Shown one piece after another: positions 24,303 to 32,170 of a DNA stretch of 64,000 nucleotides. Below the pieces are notes generated by a model, which saw only the letters and a list, made by a program, of their open reading frames with translations, did not search any database and had not been told where the DNA came from. Where the stretch lies: positions 2,356,001 through 2,420,000 of the forward strand of contig CM028334.1 in assembly GCA_016647705.1 (NCBI GenBank). The letters run 5' to 3'. The translations under genes were made by a program, and so were the position numbers. Source of the DNA: Eucommia ulmoides. Its lineage: Eukaryota > Streptophyta > Magnoliopsida > Garryales > Eucommiaceae. Position 1 is the stretch's first letter; the number at the start of each line of letters is the position of its first letter.

Positions 24303-25143
24303 GGGAAAATTATGTTTTTGCTCCCTAAAGCATGGGATGGATATTTATGTGGACCCTCAGATTTATCAAATTGTACATTAATCACCTCAAATTTTACATT
24401 TATTTTAATCCTGCAAAATTAAAAACGGGATCAATGATTTTTGATGAAATATGAATTATTCTCAGCACTTGCTTTTTAATGGAGATATTTTTGTCATTTC
24501 ATCACCCCACCAAAACTAAGATATTTTTCTAGCCTTTTTCTATGCCGATTCATTTCAAGACTGAAATAAAAGATTGAATTGTTGTTACTTGTTAGGAAAA
24601 TAGATTTTTTGCTCTTTGCACTCCTGAAATTTCAGAGAATTTTCACTTTAGCTGTTGTCCTTTCAATCTGAACACATTAAACCCTGAAGTCAAGTCAATT
24701 TCAATTTCAAATTTCAAATCGTGTCAAGTCAATTATTTCATTATTTTTATGATGGAAATTAACCACATGTCAAACACATAATCAACCACGTAGGTGAGTT
24801 CGTCATAAAAAAAATATGAAGGAATGACTAACTTGACACGATATGGATACTTTAGGGTTTAATATATTCAAATTGAAAAGACATAGGTTAAAGTGGAATT
24901 TCTTTAAAATTTTAGGGGTGCCAAGCACAAAATACTCTTAGGAAAAAGTCTTTTGTGAAATAATAAAATGACAAAAATATCTCATTAGAATGACACACAC
25001 TCGCTTGTTAAAAAATAATTTATTTTTTTTATCTAAAATTATTAATAAAATTATCAATTTTACGAGATTAAAATAAATATGAAATGCAACTTAGTAAATC
25101 TCAGAATCCACGTAAACACCCGGGGCCAAATATATAATTTTCA
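24303..25143. mobile_element. Mutator-type long-TIR MITE interrupted by another MITE
   Basis: The left arm (GGGAAAATTATG, then TATCAAATTGTACA) and right arm (reverse complement with AAAATTATATATTTGG) match the family of the element at 10461-10949. The middle is split by a second element at 24601-24937. An outer TSD was not clear, so the outermost ends may be off by a few bases. Confidence 0.7.
24601..24937. mobile_element. Nested Mutator-type MITE, family M copy 1
   Basis: Terminal inverted repeats of about 90 bp (TTTTGCTCTTTGCACTCCTG against TTTTGTGCTTGGCACCCCT). Flanked by a perfect 9-bp TSD, TTAGGAAAA, at 24592-24600 and 24938-24946. It inserted into the older MITE around it. Confidence 0.9.
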
Positions 25144-25600
25144 GTTTGCATTTAAGCCTTCCTCGTGCATAAAAATGGCACATAAAACTAGGTCATCTTC
25201 CCATTGATTTATTTATCCCCCAACCCCATCATTCATTTTGCCCACCCCTCAACTGCCCACATAGTGTGTGTATGTATGCGTGAGAAAGATTGACTTGACA
25301 AAACATAATATTTTTTATTATATATTTCATATTTCATATTTCATATTTTTTATTTTTTTACTCTTTTATTTTTTTCTTTCATTTATTTTGTATTTAAAAA
25401 AAATATTTTTATCAACAAAATATAATTAAAGTTGTTTCAAATATCATCAAAACTATAAAAAGTAAATTTAGTATTTGTCGAAATAACAAAAAATATTTAT
25501 GATATAAACTCTAAGTTTAAATTATATATATATATACGATTAATCATCATTTCGGACGATTTGAAAGCATATTTTTGTAAATGAGTCTAATATATTCAGA
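25144..25600. other. AT-rich intergenic DNA
   Basis: No gene recognised. A short tandem TTTCATA repeat lies near 25325-25350. Confidence 0.5.
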
Positions 25601-26634
25601 ATTTGTTGGAGTCAAAAGTGGTTAACACCTCGAGTTGGTCTGGACAAAGCACACGTGGACTTTTCTTGTTGAGGTGGAGGCTCTGCGTGTTGGAGATGGA
25701 GGTCGGAGATCGGTGAACTTTCGTTGCTTCGAGGTCAAAAGTCATTTTCGTACAATTCGTCTAGAGATTCCGAGCTTTTACTTACACAAGAACCCACCGG
25801 GGATGTGTCCGGTGAAATCTCTTTGGTGTGAGAGTAAGAGCTCGAGGGGGAAGAAGGCTAAATATGTTTTCAATCAAATGACTAGCATTACCTAGAGCAT
25901 TGAATGTCTGAGTATATATAGGCGAAGAGCTCGATTAGCGCTGCCAGATTAGGGTCTGAGCTCCTCAGTTAATTAACGTAACTCAACACGTGGCCAATGA
26001 GCGGGTGCGTGAGAAGATTAACTTATAGGCTTGCCCTTCAAGCCCATCAAGGAGAACCTAGGGGCCGACCTAACACGATTAAAGAGAACAGGCTTAACGT
26101 GTGTTAATGACATTGTTGAAATGAGTTGTTTTGCCCACGGTGTTGATCCCCGGACGAAAATCTTCGTTCAGAGGTCATACGGGCGTTGAGAGTGTTGGCT
26201 AAGAGAAGAATCCGAGCAAGGGGTACTCGGAGAATGGAGTTTGGACCGTCGTGCTCAGAACTGGTCTTCAATGGCCTCCACTATGCTGGGTTGTGCAGGA
26301 GAATGCAGGAAGGACCTTGCTCAGACTAGGGGTTCCTCCAGTAGCGATTATCAAGCAAAGGGTGTTCGGAGGATGGTGGACGGGACTCCCTTTTGGCATT
26401 TACCGACCAGAGGCTATTCGAAGGTCAGTGCTCGGCTGAGATATCTATCCTTTGGGATTTACAGACCAGAAGGTGTCCGGAGGCCGGTGCTCAGCTGAGG
26501 AGTCTACCCTTTGGGGATTACCGATCAAAGGGTGTCCAGAGATCGGAGGCCAACCGGTTCTCCCCACTTTTCTTATGGAGGTGGCAACTCTTCCACGTGT
26601 AATGTTCTGAGTGGGTGGAGAGGACTGATCAAAT
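25601..26634 (+). mobile_element. LTR-like block with internal promoter and minisatellite
   Basis: GC-richer than its surroundings. A TATA-like TATATATAGGCG near 25914 is followed by a leader-like region, as in plant LTR promoters. It begins about TGTTGGAGTC and ends about TTATTCCACA, consistent with TG...CA ends. The flanks TCAGAATT and TCAGGATT are similar, but a 5-bp TSD is not clean. Frames inside are low-quality. Likely a solo LTR or fragment of an unassigned family. Confidence 0.45.
26388..26550 (+). repeat. About 2.5 tandem copies of a ~63-bp unit
   Basis: Successive units share TTTGGSATTTACMGACCAGA, then GGTGTCCGGAGGCCGGTGCT-like text, then GCTGAGRWRTCTA. The third copy is partial and diverged. 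They explain the short open frames in this stretch, which are therefore not taken as genes. Confidence 0.75.
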
Positions 26635-26884
26635 TATTCCACATCAGGATTAAATTTAAAATTTAATTTCTAAAGTATTATCCAAGAAAATCGATTTTTG
26701 TGACCATTAGCTGGCTCCTCCAAGTCTATCCGTTAGCATTTAGTGTTCTATGTAGATCTGAGTAGTGCATTTTAATTCTTTGCACAAATAACCACAATAT
26801 CAATAGTTACCCTCCTCCCTATGTTCATCCTATGTGTGTATATATATTTACACTTCTTTTTTTAAGTGTTATTTCACTACAAAA
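26635..26884 (+). promoter_or_regulatory. Upstream region of the proline-rich protein gene
   Basis: A TATA-like GTATATATATTTACAC lies at about 26835-26850, some 40 bp before the chosen ATG, so the 5'UTR would be short. Confidence 0.45.
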
Positions 26885-28213
26885 ATGAGATCAAACATAG
26901 TGGTTTTGATTCTTTTAGCTTTGCTTTTGATTACTTCTACCTTTGTTGAATCAAGAACTCACCCAAAACACAATAAGAAGAGTGGTGGAGGAGGAGAAGA
27001 GAAGAGAAGAAGCCATCGGAGTGGCGGCGGCAGGAGGAGCGGCGGTGGAGGAAGGAGGAGGAGCGGCGGTGGAGGTAGTGGAGGGAGGAGGGGCGGAGGA
27101 TCGTCTAACTGTGATCCTATGTATTTGTTCCTCTTTGGAAGCTGCGGCCAATGGCCTTTCCCTCGGAATTCTCCCAACAACCCGTTTGAGCCTCGTCCGA
27201 CTCCGTCGCCTCGCCGACCACCGGTGTTTCCGCCGCCGCTTGTTCCTTCTCCTCCGCCGATTCCCCTGCTGCCTCCTTTAGTCCCTTCACCACCCCCGCT
27301 TGTTCCCCTTCCACCGCCGGTTCTCCCCCTGCCGTCTCCTCCACCCGTTGTTCCGTCTACTCCACCGATTGTTCCCTCACCGCCGCCGGTTGTACCTTCG
27401 CCATCTCCTTCACCGATTGTATCTTCACCGCCGCCGGTAATACCATCATCTCCGCCACCTGTTGTGCCTTCTCCGCCTCCACCATCACCTCCTCCGCCCA
27501 TACCGCCGCCGCCACCCTTAGTTCCATCTCCACCTCCACCGGTTATCCCAATATTTTTCCCACCACCACTCGTCCCATCGCCGCCGCCACCACAACCACC
27601 AGTATTTCCATGGTTGTCACCTCCTGACATAATCCCCGAATCCCCAACACTTCCCCAGTTTTCTCCGCCACCGTTTTTTCCATTTCCACCGGACTTTATC
27701 CACCCTCCGCCTGAACCAGACGTGCCACCGGAACCACTCACACCAGCGCCACCACTCGTCCCAATATTTTCCCCACCGGAAGAACCCCCACAATTTCCTC
27801 TCTTCCCTCCAGAACAACCATTCACGTCAACCCCTCCGACACCGGAAGAGCCCCCACAATTTCCTCTCTTCCCCCCAGAACAACCATTCACGTCAACCCC
27901 TCCGGCACCGGAAAATCCTCCGCAGCTTCCTCTCTTCCCCCCTGATAACCCGTTCACATCAACCCCTCCGGCACCGGATATTGGTGAAACTCCGACAACA
28001 ACGTTTCCATTTCCTCAGTCGCCGGACCTCTTCCTGCCACCTCCGGTTGTCCCTGATTTTCCCGTCAATCCAACGGACCCGCTGCCGTTTTCTCCTTCAC
28101 CACCTGATCTGGTTCCCAATGAGCCTCTGCTGCAACCGCCGTCGCCGCCGCTTCCATTCTTACCGCCGTTTCAGTTTCCGCCGGAATCTGACTCTCCTCC
28201 GTCCAAGAAATAA
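26885..28213 (+). CDS. Secreted proline-rich, extensin-like protein
   Basis: A 442-residue intronless protein. The ATG at 26885 is preferred to the in-frame one 51 bp upstream because it places a clean signal peptide (residues 1-23, MRSNIVVLILLALLLITSTF, then VES) at the N-terminus. A basic Gly/Arg/Ser-rich tract (about 32-74) leads to a conserved-looking block, NCDPMYLFLFGSCGQWPFP, at 75-93 with its only two cysteines (C76, C87). The remainder is Pro/Ser/Val-rich with VPSPPP repeats. From about residue 298 there are three tandem 22-residue repeats of the form EEPPQFPLFPPEQPFTSTPP. It has SPPP/SPPPP glycomodule motifs but no tyrosine cross-linking motifs in the Pro-rich part, so it is extensin-like rather than a classical extensin. 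A cell-wall role is inferred. The long Gly-rich frame on the other strand is a composition shadow. Confidence 0.85.
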   Translation: MRSNIVVLILLALLLITSTFVESRTHPKHNKKSGGGGEEKRRSHRSGGGRRSGGGGRRRSGGGGSGGRRGGGSSNCDPMYLFLFGSCGQWPFPRNSPNNPFEPRPTPSPRRPPVFPPPLVPSPPPIPLLPPLVPSPPPLVPLPPPVLPLPSPPPVVPSTPPIVPSPPPVVPSPSPSPIVSSPPPVIPSSPPPVVPSPPPPSPPPPIPPPPPLVPSPPPPVIPIFFPPPLVPSPPPPQPPVFPWLSPPDIIPESPTLPQFSPPPFFPFPPDFIHPPPEPDVPPEPLTPAPPLVPIFSPPEEPPQFPLFPPEQPFTSTPPTPEEPPQFPLFPPEQPFTSTPPAPENPPQLPLFPPDNPFTSTPPAPDIGETPTTTFPFPQSPDLFLPPPVVPDFPVNPTDPLPFSPSPPDLVPNEPLLQPPSPPLPFLPPFQFPPESDSPPSKK

Positions 28214-29034
28214 ATGCTCTTCCTACTTGTGTAACTCATCACTTATATATGTGTTTTTTTTCTATTATTTGCTTATTTATTATAAACTTGGAAATTTCTG
28301 GCACTACAATAATTTTTTTAATTTATAATATAATAAATAATAATAAAAATAATTAAATACAAATATAAAATTTAAATAGTATAAAATATAATTTTATTTA
28401 TACATGTAGGTATATAAAAATTTTGTAAAATATTTTAAAATAATTGTTGATTTCTTAAATATACTTCCTTTTTATACTATTAATGTCCTTACATTTCATA
28501 GACTCTTGTTCCCTTTCTCTCCCTTTCCCTAGGAGGTGGGGATGATGGTGGTGTTTTGGCGACGGTAGTTGAGGGACATTTTTTTTTTTTTTTGGATACA
28601 TATGTTGGAGGATGGGATTAAACGCTGGACCTTTTACAAATAAGGTAAATTAGATATCCACTAGACTACAAGCATTGAGATTATTAGTAAAATAAAAGTA
28701 CTTCATTAATTAATGGGGTTTTTGTATAGAAAAATAAAGAATTGGGGTTGGCATAGGAACCATTTAAAACTTGGGGGTTCTTAATATAATTTTCTTTTCA
28801 TTTAAAAAACTATTTTTATATTAAAAAATAACAAACTTGATAATAAAAATTGAAAAAAAAAATAATAAAAAAATTATCTATTGCCTTTTAAATTTGTAAA
28901 TTAATATAATCAAATTAAAATAAATATACATACATCTTATAAATATTTTTATTTTTGACAATCTTTTAATAAATATAAAACATCAAATCAACATTTTTTC
29001 ACATATAAAATTATATATTAGGAATATTTAGGTA
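28214..29034. other. 3' flank of the proline-rich gene and AT-rich DNA
   Basis: No gene. It includes the 3'UTR, whose end was not located, and a small SINE-like relic at 28578-28680. Confidence 0.5.
28578..28680 (-). mobile_element. Short tRNA-derived SINE relic
   Basis: The minus strand reads a tRNA-like A box (TAGTCTAGTGG), a degenerate B box (CAGCGTTTAATCCC), then an A tail of about 16 nt (T run on the plus strand at 28578-28593). Only about 100 bp. It could also be a retrotransposed tRNA pseudogene. Confidence 0.5.
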
Positions 29035-29483
29035 CCACCTTGTTATTTTTTCTGTTCTCTAATTTTGTTCTCACTCCCCAAATTTTGAGATTAATGCAAG
29101 AGACGCACTTGGCAAACATATTTTTGTTCCCAATATTTTTTGGAGTAATTTATGAATTTCTTAAAAAATTGAGAAATAAAAAAAATGTTGTTCCATATTT
29201 ACTCCCACAAAAATTATTCTCACCACCACCTTGTAGGCCATTACCATCTTGCTCGCCACCACCATCACGTAGGATACCATGCATTTAAAGGGAAAAAAAA
29301 ACAATAATTATTGCAGCTGAATGTTTTCTTGTTTTTGTTCTCATAAATTAAAAAAATAATTTCAGAATAATGGTCGTTAACAAATATATTTCTATTCCCA
29401 GAATGATCCGAAACAAAAATAAAATTTTTATTGCAGTTTATTGAATGTAGAAACAGAAAAGCAGAAACACTAACAGCCTCCAA
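29035..29483 (+). mobile_element. Harbinger/Tourist-like MITE, family T copy 3
   Basis: Shares with the copy at 15384-15800 the interior order of an ACTCCCACAAAAATTATTCTCAC-like block, CACCACCATCACGTAGG, TTCTTGTTTTTGTTCTC and AATGGTCGTTAACAAA. Ends are degenerate (GGTACCACCTTGTTA against GGAGGCTGTTAGTG). Confidence 0.6.
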
Positions 29484-30527
29484 TATATATATATAAAATA
29501 AAGTAAATCGAATATTTATTGTGCATCGAATAAATATTTTGAATGAATATCAAGTTTAGGTATAATAAATATATTCTTTTATCCATGCATAGCATATGAT
29601 TTCTACTAATTTATTGCCTAATTTAATGTTTATTTCAATTAATTGGACATTATATCGATATAATTATCATTATAATTGGTTTTTTATTCGTTTGTTTTCA
29701 AATTATATTTTAAGAATTATTAATTCTTAAAAACAACCAAAGTATTAATTTTATTTATTTACTATTTTATATAAATAAACAACATAAATAATAACGAATA
29801 CGGGCTTATCTATTAGAATTCAGGCAAACTAATATTCCATTTAGAGTTGTGTTGCTAGTCGTTGCTTCACCGCCGCCGATCACCAGATTCCGACTGTCGG
29901 ATTCCTGCAACTGTAATATTTTATAATATATTTTTTTTTAATTATATTTAACTATTTTTTTTTTTTTTGTGTCTAGGTCTCTAGAAAATCACATCGAACT
30001 AAAAAAAATACATAAAAAATATAACTGAAAATATACTAATTTTTTTTAAAAAAATACACTAGAAAAATTAGTTTCTCGTAACTAAAAAAATACACAGTTA
30101 CGTGTAACTTAAAAAGATTATGGAATTGATAGCGATTGGATATGGTGGACGGCAAATGGGGAAAGGGTACCAGTGGGGAGATGTTGGTGGAGGGAGGTAG
30201 ACGAATAAATTAAGTTGATTTATATTTTCCACCCCTAAAAATTATATAATTGTTCTAATTTAGTTTACATATAGATTGAATTTAAATAATTGAACAAAAA
30301 GACAAGATTGCCCTTCATTAACGGTCACAAGCCAAGCATGTGATCTTTTTTCCATCCAATTTCGAACGGTGTTTACAATTTGGACTTAACCAAAACGATT
30401 AAAATATATTAGGTGTCTTAGTTGTTCGAATTGAAACTACATGGACCAATGTGAAATTAAGGACAAACTTCAAGAGTTCAAAGTATATTAAAAATTTATT
30501 TATTTTGGTACATAAATAATTAAAATA
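29484..30527. other. AT-rich intergenic DNA
   Basis: No gene recognised; short AT microsatellite and poly(T) runs only. Confidence 0.5.
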
Positions 30528-30633
30528 GGGGTGCAACTCGACGACTTCACAAGGGGTCACCCATCCTAATATTGATCTCGCCCAAGCATGTTTAATTGCA
30601 GAGTTCGAATGGAATCCAGTGCATTAGTGCTGG
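30528..30633 (-). pseudogene. Degenerate 5S rRNA-derived sequence
   Basis: The minus strand aligns end to end with plant 5S rRNA from CCAGCACTAATGCACYGGAT through ATGCTTGGGCGAGA and TAGGATGGGTGACC to GTTGCACCCC. There are roughly 18 differences over 106 bp by eye. The first 14 or so nt of 5S are missing and the internal promoter A box is mutated, so this is not a functional 5S gene. It may be a lone 5S pseudogene or the 5S-bearing part of a Cassandra-type TRIM LTR; no LTR ends were identified. Confidence 0.85.
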
Positions 30634-30956
30634 ATAAATTCTATATATTACACCGTATAATTGAAACTATTAATCATCTCAAGAAAAAAAATTATATTGA
30701 GTGACATAATTTATAGAAAAATTAAATTATAAATAATTATGGATTTTAATTTTAATTATGGCATGGTTAAATTCTTAATTAACAGGGTTCACACCGATTC
30801 TAATTTCTTTTTATTTTTAAAATATTTATATTGATTTTTTTTTAAAATAAATATATAACCGTCTTCCATTCCTTGTGGGATTAGAATTAACTATAAATTA
30901 ACCTTTAATTGATTCCTTAAACCAATTCCCAAACCCTAATTCCTTTCATCGTGCCA
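30634..30956 (+). promoter_or_regulatory. Upstream region of the F-box gene
   Basis: AT-rich. A telo-box, AAACCCTAA, lies at 30931-30939, about 18 bp before the ATG, probably in the 5'UTR. Telo-boxes are common in promoters of genes expressed in dividing cells. Confidence 0.45.
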
Positions 30957-31712
30957 ATGGCCGTCGGCCGGAAACTTGTGATTGTCCAAGTCGACGACGT
31001 TCCTCTCCCGGCGTTCAAATTCCTCAAAGAGGGAAACGTTGTCGCTTTCGGAAAAGCCTTCAAAGAACTAGAGCGTGCCGGATTTCGCATCGGCGATCAT
31101 CAGCTCTACCGCCGCCGTTCTCCGGCGAAAGAAGATCGCCGCGAGGAAAACGTTTTCATAATGTTGCAGCCGTCCAGGATGTACGGCATTCTCTGCCGGA
31201 TTGAAAACCAGACTTTCTGGGTTGGCTCTCCGCTCACCGTATGTTTCTTCAAGAGAGCGTCGAGAGTCGCCGACCACCACCTGCCGCCGTTTCCGGTCAA
31301 CCATCGCGCATGCTATATTCTGCGCCTGCCGGAGGAACTCCAACTGAAAATAATGGACTGGGTCGACGGCGAGGATCTGGCGAGGATGAGTTGCGTGTGT
31401 TCGAAGTTTCGAGATTTGGTGAATGCCGGCGGCGAAGAGCTGTGGGAGGAGAGGTTTAAGGAGGAGCGGGAGTGGTGGACCAAGGAATGGGCGGTGGAGA
31501 TGGACGGAGACAGAGACTGGAAGGGGAAGTTTGCCGAGGCGGTGAGGATCGAAAATACCGGAAAGGAGTTGACGGCCGGTTTTGGGTTGCCGTCCGGTTT
31601 CCCGGAGATAATCCACCAGATAATGAAAGATAAATATGATCAGATGTTTATGGCGGCGCAATCCAAGAAATCGAGAGGATATAAAACAGACACGGGGCGA
31701 TCATTGAAATAA
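30957..31712 (+). CDS. F-box protein, single exon
   Basis: A 251-residue protein, probably the substrate adaptor of an SCF ubiquitin ligase. The ATG at 30957 lies in a favourable CCAATGGCC context; the frame is also open just upstream but from a non-ATG codon. The F-box spans about residues 122-168: LRLPEELQLKIMDWVDGEDL, RMSCVCSKFRDLV and the Trp of ELWEERF. The unusual feature is its position after a 120-residue N-terminal domain (KLVIVQVDDVPLPAFKFL...ENVFIMLQPSRMYG) that I do not recognise. There are no kelch, LRR or FBA repeats after the F-box; the C-terminus is charged and Lys-rich. The coding GC is far above that of its surroundings and there is no intron. Confidence 0.85.
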   Translation: MAVGRKLVIVQVDDVPLPAFKFLKEGNVVAFGKAFKELERAGFRIGDHQLYRRRSPAKEDRREENVFIMLQPSRMYGILCRIENQTFWVGSPLTVCFFKRASRVADHHLPPFPVNHRACYILRLPEELQLKIMDWVDGEDLARMSCVCSKFRDLVNAGGEELWEERFKEEREWWTKEWAVEMDGDRDWKGKFAEAVRIENTGKELTAGFGLPSGFPEIIHQIMKDKYDQMFMAAQSKKSRGYKTDTGRSLK

Positions 31713-32148
31713 GACATAGTTTGGGGGTTGTTTCTGTAATTAGTTATAAATAATTTTGGGTAAAAAAACTTTAAAAGTGTTGTTTTTAAGAATTATTCAC
31801 AATTATTGGGGTTGTTTATGTCATTACTGGCACAATTTCTTCATTATTTTTGAAGTTGTTCGTGATTTTCGGCTATTAGTCAGAGTGGTTCTAGAAAAAC
31901 GGAGTGATTCTTCTTAGAAGTAGTCAGAATTTATCTGACTTTTTTCTTTTTCTTTTTGACAATTTGAACCCCTAAAGTATGACTATTATTTCAATTTGAT
32001 CGCATAATTTTAATTTGAACACATAATACTCTCAAGTTTCGAAATCATTCCACGTCAGTCTAAATCAATAATTCTATTATAATTTTGGATGATAAACGGT
32101 CAACTGCAGTGTACCTAATTATTTTTAAGAGGATTTTATGAACATTTA
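31713..32148. other. F-box gene 3' flank with MITE fragment
   Basis: A stretch at about 31960-32110 resembles half of family M (phrase TTTAATTTGAACACATAATA near 32010-32030) and looks truncated. No gene. Confidence 0.45.
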
Positions 32149-32170
32149 AGCCCTCTTTGGTTAGTGTTTA

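Noticed and set aside
26959-27957. A long glycine-rich frame (332 codons) on the minus strand opposite the proline-rich gene
   Set aside because: Pro codons (CCN) read as Gly (GGN) on the other strand. It has no signal peptide, and the sense frame has a clear start, signal peptide and repeats.
31068-31661. A 197-codon minus-strand frame inside the F-box gene
   Set aside because: It is antisense to a well-supported F-box reading frame in GC-rich coding DNA, with no recognisable domain.
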